DNA of 57,791 nt from Clostridia bacterium (GCA_013316135.1 WSNH01000001.1:1-57791), one strand, 5' to 3'. Shown: positions 20,915 through 30,292, counted from the stretch's first letter. Numbers and translations are program-made. The notes: generated from the letters alone by a model not told the origin.

Positions 20915-21399
20915 ATACGATGACGATAAGCAGACTTTTGGATAGGCTTGAAGAAACCATCAACAACGGCAAAAAACAGATGTTTTCCAATATGCGTCTT
21001 GTCGACGCCAACGCCTGTCTTATAATGTTGCAACAGATAAGAAACCAACTTCCTACCGAACTTGCAGAAGCAACTTTGATTTTGCGCGATTGCGACAATA
21101 TCAAGGCTGACGCTACCAAAGAAGCGCAGAACATAGTGGAAGAAGCCAAGCAGGAAGCAATGAGACTTGTTGCAGAAAGCGAAATAATGAAAGACGCTCA
21201 GATGCAGGCGAGCGAACTCGTCAACAACGCCGGCGTATATGCCGACAATCTTGTAGAGCAGAGTTACGAGCAGGTTAATGCGCTTTATCTAGACGTGGAG
21301 AATTCTATGAGAGATATGCTCAACAAAGTATACGCAAAGCGCAACAGTCTTTATGTGAGTGACAGCGGAGAGGGAGACGGTGACGGCGGAAATCAATAA
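20911..21399 (+). CDS. coiled-coil protein (DivIVA/ATPase-like), coaD-associated
   Basis: 162 aa, mostly alpha-helical coiled coil (about residues 40-140, alanine- and glutamate-rich) with an acidic glycine-rich tail. It overlaps the end of rsmD-coaD by 4 nt. Proteins of this size and composition are often found after coaD in clostridia; function unknown. Confidence 0.75.
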   Translation: MNTMTISRLLDRLEETINNGKKQMFSNMRLVDANACLIMLQQIRNQLPTELAEATLILRDCDNIKADATKEAQNIVEEAKQEAMRLVAESEIMKDAQMQASELVNNAGVYADNLVEQSYEQVNALYLDVENSMRDMLNKVYAKRNSLYVSDSGEGDGDGGNQ

Positions 21400-22454
21400 A
21401 ATATATTCACTATAGCCAATGATATCAAGAATGTCAATATGGCTTGAGTGAGTTTTGTCAGCAAATAATATGAAGTCTTGACCTTGCAGCCTTTGAGAAA
21501 AGTCAAAGATTGAAAAGTAATGGAAAGACCGCCAAAAGAGAGTAGTCCTGCGATAAAAGGCAGGATTATTTTTATGCTTACTCCGCTTTGCGCAAACGCT
21601 TGACATCCTCTCGTGATTTCTATCAAAGATATAACGGTGGCTTCCGCTACTTGTTCGGATATGCCAAAGAGCGAAAGCGGCTTTTCTAGCAAGAATGACA
21701 GGGCGTCGACGATTTTCAGGTCGATTGCAATGTCTATTATCATACTGAATATTGCGATGTATCCGCCCACGACAAGCACGGATAAGATAGACGACGTGAT
21801 TGATTTGTTGAGCAGTTCGTCGTCCTCTTGAGCAGGCGGCATAGACAGCGCCTTTTCTTCGCTTTTTCTGCCTCTATATATAAGCCCATTGACGAGCGCG
21901 CCGAGAGCGTGACATAGGAAAAGCACGTAGCCCGCTTTGGGAGACGACAGCATAAGCGTGCCTACCGTGCCCACTACGAAGAGCGGACCCGAAGTGGACG
22001 TAAACGTAGAGACTTTCTTACAATTTTCTATCGTAAAGTTGCCGTTTTCGTAAAAATCGCTTATGAGTTTTGCTCCGATAGGGTAGCCGGATATTAAACT
22101 CATTACCAATATATATCCGCTCTCTTGAGGAGCGTTATAGAGTCTTGCCACAGGTTTTTTAAGGGCTTTTCCCAGAGCATTTGCGCCGCCTAGACCGGTG
22201 AGAAGTTTTGTAAAAAAGAAAAATGGGAATAGCGCGGGCGCAACATTTTTTGCAAAAAGCAACATTCCGCTGAAAATACTTTGTATGTATCTTTGCGGAT
22301 TTATCACAAGACAGCATATAAAAAAGCATATTATTAGAGAAAACGGCAACGCCTTTTTTGCTTTTCTAGAGAGAGTAAACATATCAAAATATATGTCAAA
22401 AAGAGCGTGATTATACCCGAGCAGATTTGCATATATGACAAAAGTATCCGTCAT
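21393..22454 (-). CDS. ylbJ: YlbJ-like membrane protein with nucleoside-recognition (Gate) domains
   Basis: 353 aa with about eight hydrophobic segments and Gate-domain features (SLISGYPIGAKLISDFYENG; STSGPLFVVGTVG). B. subtilis YlbJ is a sporulation membrane protein, and rsmD-coaD-ylbJ-ylbM synteny supports the call. No clear ribosome-binding site precedes this start; Met at 22382 (MFTLSRKAKK) is an alternative. It converges with and slightly overlaps the coiled-coil gene. Confidence 0.85.
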   Translation of the reverse strand: MTDTFVIYANLLGYNHALFDIYFDMFTLSRKAKKALPFSLIICFFICCLVINPQRYIQSIFSGMLLFAKNVAPALFPFFFFTKLLTGLGGANALGKALKKPVARLYNAPQESGYILVMSLISGYPIGAKLISDFYENGNFTIENCKKVSTFTSTSGPLFVVGTVGTLMLSSPKAGYVLFLCHALGALVNGLIYRGRKSEEKALSMPPAQEDDELLNKSITSSILSVLVVGGYIAIFSMIIDIAIDLKIVDALSFLLEKPLSLFGISEQVAEATVISLIEITRGCQAFAQSGVSIKIILPFIAGLLSFGGLSITFQSLTFLKGCKVKTSYYLLTKLTQAILTFLISLAIVNIFY

Positions 22455-22481
22455 TTAGACTGCGCTCGAGGTGACATTAAT

Positions 22482-22575
22482 TATTATGTCATTTCGACTG
22501 AAGCGAAGCGGAGTGGAGAAATCTCAACTTATTTATGTCACTCTGAGCGGAGTGAAACGAAGTCAAAGAGTCTAA
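22482..22575. repeat. two REP-like elements
   Basis: Two adjacent related units, TCATTTCGACTGAAGCGAAG (from about 22489) and TCACTCTGAGCGGAGTGAAA (from about 22538). They resemble short interspersed repeats common in gut Bacillota genomes; a degenerate relative lies near 5150. No coding potential. Confidence 0.55.
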
Positions 22576-22611
22576 CTGCATAAATTTTAATCGTTATAAA
22601 ATTTAAAACGC

Positions 22612-22640
22612 TTGAATAATTGAATTTTCTATGTTACACT
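22612..22640 (+). promoter_or_regulatory. sigma-A-type promoter of a candidate RNA gene
   Basis: TTGAAT (22612-22617), 17-nt spacer, TACACT (22635-22640). The predicted start is about 22647, exactly where a 13-bp closing helix begins. Confidence 0.65.
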
Positions 22641-22644
22641 AAAC

Positions 22645-22796
22645 TTGCACCACAACTTAATATCATTTAATCAGGAAAATACATTAGGCATAAGTGTATT
22701 CTCTTTCATCCTGATTTTATGAGGAGTTGTGGTGCAAAACAATCGAAAGGGATACCTTGTGTGGGCATCTCTTTTGGGATGCCTATTTTTTATTTT
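22645..22796 (+). ncRNA. candidate structured small RNA (6S-like layout)
   Basis: About 150 nt. A 13-bp closing helix (22645-22657 with 22725-22737) encloses an internal bubble, an 8-bp helix (AATCAGGA/TCCTGATT) and a terminal helix. Then comes an intrinsic terminator, GGCATC...GATGCC at 22764-22783 plus a T-tract. With its own promoter it looks like an independent RNA gene. The long hairpin with a bubble recalls 6S RNA, but no conserved 6S sequence was recognised. A transcription attenuator for the next gene is the alternative. Confidence 0.6.
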
Positions 22797-22819
22797 AATC
22801 AAAAAGGAGAGAAAAGAGT

Positions 22820-24070
22820 ATGGAAAATGAAGCAAAAAACAATGACACGCTCGGCGATTTATACGCTTTGAGAGCGGGTCTGTCGGTAATATCGCAAAGC
22901 GCCGACGAACTAGCGCAAACTGAAGAGAAAGTGAATAAAATTAAAAACGACGCAATAAGAAAAAGACGATGGAAGTTCGGTCTGGGGGAATATAATTATA
23001 GCGCAATCGATGGGGAGGAAATAGGCAGATGGGCAAGTTTCGATCGCGAGAAATTTAAAACGCTTAAAGAATTGCAGAAACAAACCAAATGGGAGCCATG
23101 CAAATTCGACGTGGATTACGATTGTGAAATATCCGATTTAGATGATGAGTATGAAGACTATGACGATCCTGAATATTTAGCAAAAGTCAGTAAATTGCAG
23201 GAGAAAAAAGATATTCAGTACAAGAAAGGCGAAGAAGTGTTTTTTGAGTGGCTGAAAACATCCGAACCGGAAGAATATTTAAATAATAAAAAGAAAGAAC
23301 AGTTGGGATCTTGCGAAAAGATAACAAACTCGTCAAAGAGGCTTAAAATTGTAGTTGCGGTAACTTTGATAATTTTGTGTTTGGCGATAATTTTAGCTGT
23401 AGTCGGAATATTAAAATCAATAATACCGCTTGCTATTGTAGGAATTGTATTAGCAATAATATGTTTGGTAATCTTGTATAAGCCATTAAGAATACTTAGC
23501 GCAAGAAGGTATTGCCGCGGATCAAATAATAGAGAATTGAAAGAATATGAGGAAAGTCTTAACAATGTAATTGAATGCAGAGAGATATTCGCTCAATGCG
23601 ATGAAGAAAATCAACCTGCTATAAGTTGTTTAAAACAAAATTTCAATGCTATTTACAAGTCCTTGCAGAATACGTTCAACAAGATGCTGGACGAAAGAGA
23701 TTGGCAATATCTTGATTTGATAATCTATTACATAGAGACGGGTAGAGCGGAAAGTATAAAAGAGGCGTTGCAACTACTTGAGCGAGAGATACAGACCAAG
23801 CGTATTATCGGGGCTATACACGAGGCTACTGAATGTATTTGTTCGACCATAGAAAGCGCGGCGGCAAGAATATTTGCTCAACTTGGCGTAATATCCAATC
23901 AACTTTCTCAAGTCGTCAGTCTTCAACAAAAACAGATAGCGCAAAATGCCGAGATAATTTCGCAAGCACAAATGCAAAACGCATTGATTGCCAAGTCCAA
24001 CGTCACAAGCGAACAACTTATGAATGACGTGAAGTATATCAAGACTTACGGCGTAGAGATAAGAAAATAA
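22820..24070 (+). CDS. membrane protein with coiled-coil C-terminus, unknown function
   Basis: 416 aa. The N-terminal soluble part is rich in acidic residues (about 95-125). Two adjacent hydrophobic segments lie at about 173-217, and a long helical C-terminus (about 235-416) ends in a glutamine-rich coiled coil (QLSQVVSLQQKQIAQNAEII). It has a strong GGAGAG box. It sits directly behind the candidate small RNA, whose terminator may control it. Confidence 0.7.
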   Translation: MENEAKNNDTLGDLYALRAGLSVISQSADELAQTEEKVNKIKNDAIRKRRWKFGLGEYNYSAIDGEEIGRWASFDREKFKTLKELQKQTKWEPCKFDVDYDCEISDLDDEYEDYDDPEYLAKVSKLQEKKDIQYKKGEEVFFEWLKTSEPEEYLNNKKKEQLGSCEKITNSSKRLKIVVAVTLIILCLAIILAVVGILKSIIPLAIVGIVLAIICLVILYKPLRILSARRYCRGSNNRELKEYEESLNNVIECREIFAQCDEENQPAISCLKQNFNAIYKSLQNTFNKMLDERDWQYLDLIIYYIETGRAESIKEALQLLEREIQTKRIIGAIHEATECICSTIESAAARIFAQLGVISNQLSQVVSLQQKQIAQNAEIISQAQMQNALIAKSNVTSEQLMNDVKYIKTYGVEIRK

Positions 24071-24137
24071 TAGATTTTAATAGGTATTCCAAATAAAGGC
24101 TGTCGCAAGCGATTTGCGACAGTTTTTGTTTAATAGT

Positions 24138-25277
24138 TTATCTTTCGACGATTTGCATATATTGCGGTATATTATTTCTTACGCTGGAGTAGAGATTATC
24201 CGCTCGCAATATAAGACAGCCGTCGGGCAGATCCGACGATTTGGTTATCATACGGCAGTCAAAAGCCGACAGAAAATCTTTGCTATTCTTTTCTACGGCA
24301 AGTACGTTGACAAAATCAATGTTTTGGTCTTGCAAGTCTTGCGCTTGAAAAGTATTTGATATGAGAGTATTAATTAACGTACGCAATAGATAAGCGTTGG
24401 TATATCTTTTCGTCGCCAATTTGTCGACAAGTTCCTGCCAGCAATCGCTCTTTTTGAGCGCGGCGATAATTCTGTTTTCCACGCCTTCTTTTACGCCGTG
24501 GATATTTTTTAAGTCGATATTGTTGACGTTGAATTTCAAGAGAGCAAACATTTTGTCGTTAGCATATTGCCAATCATTAGGGGAAGTCCTTTTTAGATAA
24601 TCGTATACGCATTGCGGAGTACCTTGTGCTATGCCGCTTAAATCGTTGTTTTGCCACATACTGCGTATTCCGCTTGCAGAAGGATATTCGTTTGTACAGG
24701 TTTTGTGATAACCGCTTCCTACTCTGTGGAGAGTGTATGGCGTAACAGATGAATTTGTTTCGCCCAATGCTTTGATATATTCCACCGCCAAAATATTGTT
24801 GGGAGATAAAAGTACGTCACTATACTTGGGAGAGATTTTTGCAATGGCATAAGCATAACTTTTTGCATATCCGTTGCCTTGTTCAAGCATTGAGTTTAAC
24901 GCCGATTTGAAGTCGTCATTTTCCTGTAAATCGGCAATATTTTTTAAAGTTGCTAAATCGCCTATTTCGCTGCCGAAAGAGAGCGTAACGTTGCCGCTGA
25001 TAGTGTTTGCAATCTTTACTCCGCCGAGAGCAAAGTATTTTGCCGCCGTCAATACATACTGCGGCGGAAGTTCAATCACCATATCGGCGCCGCTCTTTAT
25101 TGCCCAAGTCGCGCGTGTGTATTTGTCTGCGACAGCGAGTTCTCCGCGTTGAGTAAAATTGCCGCTCATAATGCAAATTACTTTCTCCGCGCCGACGTCT
25201 TTTACGGCGCGCGAAATATGATATACGTGTCCTCTTTGGAGAGGATTATATTCGCAAATTATAGCACATATCTTCAT
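24138..25277 (-). CDS. tmcAL: tRNA(Met) cytidine acetate ligase TmcAL
   Basis: Makes N4-acetylcytidine at the wobble position of elongator tRNA-Met (B. subtilis YlbM). It is 379 aa, HIGH-type nucleotidyltransferase: IICEYNPLQRGHVYHI at residues 6-21, MSGNFTQRGE, and SASGIRSMW near 200. Complete at its 5' end although the mobile element begins just upstream. Confidence 0.92.
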   Translation of the reverse strand: MKICAIICEYNPLQRGHVYHISRAVKDVGAEKVICIMSGNFTQRGELAVADKYTRATWAIKSGADMVIELPPQYVLTAAKYFALGGVKIANTISGNVTLSFGSEIGDLATLKNIADLQENDDFKSALNSMLEQGNGYAKSYAYAIAKISPKYSDVLLSPNNILAVEYIKALGETNSSVTPYTLHRVGSGYHKTCTNEYPSASGIRSMWQNNDLSGIAQGTPQCVYDYLKRTSPNDWQYANDKMFALLKFNVNNIDLKNIHGVKEGVENRIIAALKKSDCWQELVDKLATKRYTNAYLLRTLINTLISNTFQAQDLQDQNIDFVNVLAVEKNSKDFLSAFDCRMITKSSDLPDGCLILRADNLYSSVRNNIPQYMQIVER

Positions 25278-25370
25278 TTTTGCCTCTTTAATACAATATA
25301 TTGTGTTTTGAACACTAACTTTGTACTACATATTGATTGTTTGCTTTTCGTTGTCCACAATTTGTCCACG

Positions 25371-26579
25371 CTAATTACCGTCGCTTTGAAAGAATTTTTG
25401 GATTTTGTTGATTGCGTCTGCCTGTGCTTCCAAAGTTGCGTGAGTGTAGACGTCCAAAGTGGTGGACATTTTGCGGTGCCCAAGCCTTTGCTGAATGACT
25501 TTCGGGTTAACACCACACGCCAACAGTATTGTTGCGTGAGTATGTCTGAATGTGTGATATGAAACGCTTTTACCAAGGATTGAACGTATCTTTTCCAAAG
25601 CGTGGTTCAAACTTCTCATACTCATCCATTCGCCGTACTTGTTTCTACAGACGAAGTTCATTGTGTCGCCGCCATCTACAATGTAAGAGTTGCTGTCGTA
25701 AGAGTATGTTGGGTAATAGTCGCCCATATTATTACGTAAGAATGTCTGTCTGTCATACTCTTTTTTAAGAGCTTCCAACATCTCATCATCGAGCGGGATA
25801 GTTCTCACGGAGCCAAACTTCGGCGCGCTCATCTTTCTTTTTGGAGTACCTTTGTTAGCGAGCTGATTGACCTGTATATTTATTGTAACATTTTTTTGTA
25901 AAAAGTCAACCGAATCCCATGTCAGTCCCATAGTTTCAGAGATACGCAGACCGCAGTGCCAACCCAACATAAGCGGAATATAGTATGTGGTGCCAAATGG
26001 ATACTTTTCAACGATTTTTTTGAAGTCTTCTTGTGTAATAGTTGTTCTTTCTTTTGTCATAGGTATTGTTGAAGATAATGGTGGCGTAACGTGTACGGCT
26101 GGATCAACCTTAATAAACCCAAAGGGGAACACCGCGCATTGAAATGCAACGTGGATTGTCGCAAGAACACCGGTGATGTACGACTTTGACTTATCTCTAA
26201 ATCCGTTGATGAACGTCTGCAAAACAGACGGTGTTATAGAAGACAGGCGATACTTGCCAAGCGCAGGCTTAATATTTCGTTCAACGATATATGTGCGCCC
26301 TTGTAAGGTTGTATCCTTCCAGTGGTTCCTGCCATAGTTTTCAAGCCAGAAGTCAAGATAATCGCTTAAACTGACGGTAGAGGGAGTGAAGTGCTCGCCG
26401 CTTGCATAGTATTCAGCAAGAGCTTTTGTGCCCGCCTCAAGTGCTTCCTTCTTAGTTCGGAAGCCAGACTTGGTGGCGCTTTGCCGCTTGCCAGCAACAC
26501 TTGCAATTTCAAAACGGTACTCCCAATTGGGTCGTCGTCCAGTGTTCTTGTTTCTGTCTCTTACGTTAATTTTCGCCAT
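25371..26579 (-). CDS. int: tyrosine integrase
   Basis: 402 aa. N-terminal arm-binding and SAM-like domains are followed by a catalytic domain with Arg in WHCGLRISETMGL, HTFRHTHA, LGHRKMSTTLDVYTHAT (nucleophile Tyr). It is the last gene of the long minus-strand array and lies next to tmcAL, so it marks the left boundary of the integrated element. The attachment site is probably in 25278-25370 but no partner copy is in the window. Confidence 0.95.
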   Translation of the reverse strand: MAKINVRDRNKNTGRRPNWEYRFEIASVAGKRQSATKSGFRTKKEALEAGTKALAEYYASGEHFTPSTVSLSDYLDFWLENYGRNHWKDTTLQGRTYIVERNIKPALGKYRLSSITPSVLQTFINGFRDKSKSYITGVLATIHVAFQCAVFPFGFIKVDPAVHVTPPLSSTIPMTKERTTITQEDFKKIVEKYPFGTTYYIPLMLGWHCGLRISETMGLTWDSVDFLQKNVTINIQVNQLANKGTPKRKMSAPKFGSVRTIPLDDEMLEALKKEYDRQTFLRNNMGDYYPTYSYDSNSYIVDGGDTMNFVCRNKYGEWMSMRSLNHALEKIRSILGKSVSYHTFRHTHATILLACGVNPKVIQQRLGHRKMSTTLDVYTHATLEAQADAINKIQKFFQSDGN

Positions 26580-26805
26580 TGTAATCTAACTCCTTTATTT
26601 GAAAGGGGTTAGTTAAATCTTTTCCTTCATAACGGCTTAAAAAATCTGCGAGAGCTTCTTTCCTGACTTTGTACTGCCCAAGTTTTAAGAATGGGAGCAA
26701 GCCAGCTTTTCTCAGTTTGTGAACGTAATCTACGTTTGTTTTTAGGAGTGCTGCTACTTCTTTGACCGTATAAAGGATGTTGTCATTTAAGCTAACACCT
26801 TTCAT
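26566..26805 (-). CDS. xis: excisionase-like MerR/HTH protein
   Basis: 79 aa from the Met at 26805; an upstream in-frame Met at 26835 is possible. A winged-helix excisionase pattern is visible: YTVKEVAALLKTNVDYVHKL then LGQYKVRKEALADFL. The stop lies 13 nt inside the integrase start region, the typical xis-int order. Confidence 0.85.
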   Translation of the reverse strand: MKGVSLNDNILYTVKEVAALLKTNVDYVHKLRKAGLLPFLKLGQYKVRKEALADFLSRYEGKDLTNPFQIKELDYNGEN

Positions 26806-26902
26806 AGTTTTATGTATCCTCCACAATGGTGGCAAGCAGCAGCTAAAAAATAATATTTCATCTTGTTCATACCTCTCGAAATATATTTTTGCTTTGTGTT
26901 AT

Positions 26903-27142
26903 TTATTTTTTGATGGGGCTGATATGGTAGAAGTCTACGCGCTTTTTGACGATGTAGGCGTAGCTATCTTTACCCGTCGGAATTTTCAATTTTCTTTTCT
27001 TTGAGTTCCATAACTCAGTGAAGTCCGCGATGGACAGGGGAGTACCGATAACAGCTTGTGCGCCCTTCATAATGAAGGCAATCTCTGTAACCGGCTTAAA
27101 GGAAATGTCCTCTAAATCAACTATTTCTTCAAGTGCTGGCAT
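26903..27142 (-). CDS. small hypothetical protein
   Basis: 79 aa, no recognised domain; acidic N-terminus (MPALEEIVDLEDI) and basic centre. It has AAGGAG 7 nt upstream. A copy of the TATGTCTAAATATGT operator lies 15-30 nt before its start, so it is likely part of the element's regulon. Position next to xis/int suggests a regulatory role; unproven. Confidence 0.6.
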   Translation of the reverse strand: MPALEEIVDLEDISFKPVTEIAFIMKGAQAVIGTPLSIADFTELWNSKKRKLKIPTGKDSYAYIVKKRVDFYHISPIKK

Positions 27143-27156
27143 ATAATCTCCTTGTT

Positions 27157-27171
27157 TATGTCTAAATATGT
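27157..27171 (-). promoter_or_regulatory. element operator site
   Basis: TATGTCTAAATATGT: two TATGT repeats spaced 10 bp apart. Further copies are at 28143-28157 (variant), 40788-40800, 53427-53439, 53852-53864 and about 53930-53944, each in a promoter or just ahead of a minus-strand gene. Confidence 0.6.
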
Positions 27172-27203
27172 TTTATAATTCCCAAAAATATAAGACGTTA
27201 GTC

Positions 27204-28115
27204 CTATATTTTGTTGTTCTCCAAAGCCTCAACAAACTTCATATACTGGTCTCTATAGCTGAACGCATAGTTGAGCGTACATCCCATAATAGAAGTAATT
27301 TTGTTGATAAGACTCTTGTCGGTTGTGTCGTTGTACACTTCAATGAATAGTGCATTCTTGTGTAAGTTACGGAACACTATCGAAGTTTTCATCGAGCGAG
27401 GGATGCAGTTATTAAACCGCTTAATGATTTGGATGATCTGACCGCCGTCGAGCTTTTCGCAATTCGCATCCGTCGGTCTGAACAGGTACTCGTCGCTACC
27501 CTTGAGGATAATTCTTCTTCCGGAAGGAAGACCATTGTATTCTTCCAACCCTGAAAGGTAGTAGAGAGCAGTAAAAGGTTGCCCGTACACTTCGTAGGTG
27601 CCGCTTTTGTTGGTAACTTTATAGCCGCTTAAATCAATTGGCGTTAAGTCGCGTACTTTGATGTCAGCGATTTCGTCTGGCGTAAACCCAAGCCAACCAA
27701 GGACACAGACGGACTTAACTCGTACAAGGTCGGTGGTTGGATTGTAATTAGCAAGCGCTGAGTTTCCAACTTTATCGACGAACTCAAGCAGCTCGTTAAT
27801 GCCGCGGAAGTAGCATATCGTGTCTTGTGATGCAAGCACTTCTTCTCGCGTTGGTACCGTGGCATCTACGCCCACAAAATCTAAAAGGTTGATAAGATAT
27901 TCCTTAATCTTTTGATAGTGGGGGCGAGAGATGTTGTTGCCTGCTTTCTGTAAGTAGAAAGCCGCACACAGTACTTGCGTATTCTTAAGTGCATCCGCTA
28001 ATGGTGTTTCGCCAATAATCTCAGCAAGGTTGTCAAGGAACCTCGTGATGTCGTTTTGTCGCGCAGTATCCGCGGAAGGGTAGTACCTCGCCGCAAAGTC
28101 TTGGTAGTCTATCAT
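27204..28115 (-). CDS. tyrosine-recombinase-like protein lacking the catalytic arginine
   Basis: 303 aa. Alpha-helical N-terminal half, then a recombinase-like segment where the usual GLRxxE is replaced by LGFTPDEIADIKVRDL. No clear HxxR or tyrosine box at the C-terminus. It may be an inactive recombinase relative used for DNA binding. It has GGAGG upstream and an excellent promoter at 28135-28163. Confidence 0.55.
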   Translation of the reverse strand: MIDYQDFAARYYPSADTARQNDITRFLDNLAEIIGETPLADALKNTQVLCAAFYLQKAGNNISRPHYQKIKEYLINLLDFVGVDATVPTREEVLASQDTICYFRGINELLEFVDKVGNSALANYNPTTDLVRVKSVCVLGWLGFTPDEIADIKVRDLTPIDLSGYKVTNKSGTYEVYGQPFTALYYLSGLEEYNGLPSGRRIILKGSDEYLFRPTDANCEKLDGGQIIQIIKRFNNCIPRSMKTSIVFRNLHKNALFIEVYNDTTDKSLINKITSIMGCTLNYAFSYRDQYMKFVEALENNKI

Positions 28116-28134
28116 TGTCTTATACCTCCATTCT

Positions 28135-28163
28135 ATTATACAACATTATTAGACATAAGTCAA
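28135..28163 (-). promoter_or_regulatory. promoter with internal operator
   Basis: On the minus strand: TTGACT, 17 nt, TATAAT. The spacer holds a variant of the element operator (TATGTCTAATAATGT), so a regulator binding there would block polymerase. It drives the recombinase-like gene below it. Confidence 0.75.
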
Positions 28164-28220
28164 TGCCGTATAAGTTAAATTTTATGTATAAGATAGGAAA
28201 ATGGGTGGAGGTTTATCGAC

Positions 28221-28745
28221 TTATTGTTTTCCCTTCATATTGTTCCCGTATAAGTTAGGAAACAATACTGCCATTGCGTCCACAAACGCCTGCTTCTCTG
28301 AGATGTTCTCTTTGTTTTGAGCGTTAGAGGCGGCGGCGCCTTTCGTTTTATCCGGCGTCTTTTCTTTTTTGTTTGTCTTGCCGAAGAGCGCATTGAAGAA
28401 TGCAAGAAGGAGTGCGTATTTTTCTTCGACGCTCATCCTGACGTCAAAACAAACGTCTTGCATATCGTCAATATAATCTTCGTATTGTTCGCCAATATCG
28501 TCACCGACCTCAGCGATTGCGCAAATATGTATGTCGTGCTTGGTAAACTTCACGAGGAAGTCAACCGACTGCACATCGAATGGAAGGTTTAGCGGATGCC
28601 CGCATTCCGTGAAGTCGTAGCTAAAACTCACGACCTTTTCTTCTATATCGACGTGAAGCGCCATAATAAGGTTGGGGTCGAAGACAGCATCTTCGCAAAC
28701 AAGCTGTCTGCCCCTTGCGTTTCTGTTAGTGCTAAAAAGTTTCAT
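28221..28745 (-). CDS. hypothetical protein
   Basis: 174 aa from the Met at 28745, chosen for its AGGAGA box. No recognised domain. The central part is acidic, the C-terminal third is low complexity (about residues 125-150), and it ends in a helix. It follows the recombinase at 28759. Confidence 0.55.
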   Translation of the reverse strand: MKLFSTNRNARGRQLVCEDAVFDPNLIMALHVDIEEKVVSFSYDFTECGHPLNLPFDVQSVDFLVKFTKHDIHICAIAEVGDDIGEQYEDYIDDMQDVCFDVRMSVEEKYALLLAFFNALFGKTNKKEKTPDKTKGAAASNAQNKENISEKQAFVDAMAVLFPNLYGNNMKGKQ

Positions 28746-28758
28746 CTCTGATGTTCTC

Positions 28759-29748
28759 CTAATTTGATAATTTTTTTTCGAGTTGGTCAATCTTTGAAAC
28801 TATATCATCGATTGTGTAGTTGTTGCCCGCTACAATTTCGTGTATGTCCGTCTTTCCCAAAACGAAGTCGCTCACAGACTCTCTGGCTCTGTCGAACATT
28901 TGCTGATAGGTGCCCAAATATCTCATTGTAACACGCTGATCGCTGTGGTTCAGCAGCCCTTGAATCTTTGTGATTGCGTTCATGTCGATACTTGACTTAT
29001 CTACACAAGCAGCAATGTTGGCGAAGCTTTTACGCATTGTATGAGACCCTATTATTATTGGTAGGCTCAAAGCTTTGCCGGCATCGGACAAAATCTTCCA
29101 CCCATATTCCTCGAACATTTTGCCCTTTGTCTTGTTGCTTTTGAAGAGGTAGTCGTCCAACTCAAAATCCCAATTCATCGAGTCAAATAACTTCGTCGCC
29201 GCGTCTATAACGGATTGAGTTATAAGGCAATTATTTATCTTCAAAGTCTTTTGTTCGACGATGTGCATTCGTTGCCTGAATGTCTTGTCGTCGTTGAGCA
29301 AATAACATATCTTTAGTGACAGTAAGTCAGAGATGCGTAACCCAAGGCTTACTCCGATTGTCCACATAGCCCAGTCTCTTATTTTGCCGTTCTCTAAGAA
29401 GTAATTCTGTACCGCGGCAAAATCTTCATACGAGCGGATGGGGTCTGCTGGACGTGGCTTTCGTTTACCATCTGACTTAAATTCGGAAAACACTTTTGGT
29501 GCCGCAGCTTCCATCTCGGTTTTTGTTCTGCGCTTGCGGCGCGGCGCGTTCTCAAGTTCGTTGACTTGGCGCTGCAAGCGGTCTGCTCGTTCCTCAGCAT
29601 CTCGACGCATAACGCGCTCAACTGCGAGCTCTTCAACGAGCTGCTTATTCTCAAGCTCAAGGCGACTTAATTTTTCTGCATCGGTTTCAAACGCCCTTGG
29701 GATGGGGAACTCTAAAACAACAGCGCCGCTATTATATTCATTTCGCAT
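28759..29748 (-). CDS. tyrosine recombinase with N-terminal coiled coil
   Basis: 329 aa from the Met at 29748 (GGAGG 9 nt upstream). Residues about 15-75 are a charged coiled coil, followed by a basic linker. The catalytic domain has GVSLGLRISDLLSL, SHTMRKSFAN and LLNHSDQRVTMRYLGTYQ with a candidate nucleophile Tyr. It is a second recombinase besides the integrase, and may act in resolution, inversion or conjugative processing. Confidence 0.8.
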   Translation of the reverse strand: MRNEYNSGAVVLEFPIPRAFETDAEKLSRLELENKQLVEELAVERVMRRDAEERADRLQRQVNELENAPRRKRRTKTEMEAAAPKVFSEFKSDGKRKPRPADPIRSYEDFAAVQNYFLENGKIRDWAMWTIGVSLGLRISDLLSLKICYLLNDDKTFRQRMHIVEQKTLKINNCLITQSVIDAATKLFDSMNWDFELDDYLFKSNKTKGKMFEEYGWKILSDAGKALSLPIIIGSHTMRKSFANIAACVDKSSIDMNAITKIQGLLNHSDQRVTMRYLGTYQQMFDRARESVSDFVLGKTDIHEIVAGNNYTIDDIVSKIDQLEKKLSN

Positions 29749-29935
29749 CTTTGTCGCCCTCCATATATATTTCTTCAAATGTGTTCAATTGGGTTAGAAT
29801 TGCCTGAAGCATCGGGCAATTATTGCAACCGTTAGGCTTATGTATGTGGCACTCATCGGTGCCGTGTAACCGACAGACAACCATCTGGTTGCCCTTACCG
29901 TCGGCTATTTTTTTAGTTAATGGTTCGTAGCTCAT
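29738..29935 (-). CDS. small cysteine/histidine-rich protein
   Basis: 65 aa with CRLHGTDECHIH and NGCNNCPML, a possible zinc site. Start 1 nt after the mazF stop; it overlaps the recombinase start, so it is coupled at both ends. Function unknown. Confidence 0.6.
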   Translation of the reverse strand: MSYEPLTKKIADGKGNQMVVCRLHGTDECHIHKPNGCNNCPMLQAILTQLNTFEEIYMEGDKDAK

Positions 29936-29936
29936 G

Positions 29937-30278
29937 TTAAACTCCTATACCGATAGAAATCATAAGTTTTCTGTTAATGTCTTCAATTTTGCTTCGATTA
30001 ACAACTTCGCCCAACTTCTTCTTAAGTCTCGTTTTGTCCACGACTCTAACCTGCTCACATAACACCGTAGAAACCTTTAGTATACCAGCATCTTTCGGCG
30101 TCAGCGTAACGTGGGTTTCTATCGGTGTCTTGTCTTGCGAAGTTAGAGGGCAGATGATAGTGGTAGGGGAATGCTGGTTCCCTTGCTCATTCTGTACTAT
30201 CAAAGCGGGGCGAATACCGGTTTGTTCCGAGCCAACTTGATTGCTTAAATCGACTAAATATATTTCGCCTCGGTGCAT
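29937..30278 (-). CDS. mazF: MazF/PemK family mRNA interferase
   Basis: 113 aa covering the family: RGEIYLVDLSNQVGSEQTGIRPALIVQNE, TIICPLTSQ, and VLCEQVRVVDKTRL. A sequence-specific endoribonuclease fold. No typical MazE/PemI-like antitoxin precedes it; the upstream 75-aa protein is acidic and helical and could take that role. Next to RNA-repair genes, an RNase is notable because its products are substrates for repair. Confidence 0.85.
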   Translation of the reverse strand: MHRGEIYLVDLSNQVGSEQTGIRPALIVQNEQGNQHSPTTIICPLTSQDKTPIETHVTLTPKDAGILKVSTVLCEQVRVVDKTRLKKKLGEVVNRSKIEDINRKLMISIGIGV

Positions 30279-30292
30279 ACTTGATACCGCCT

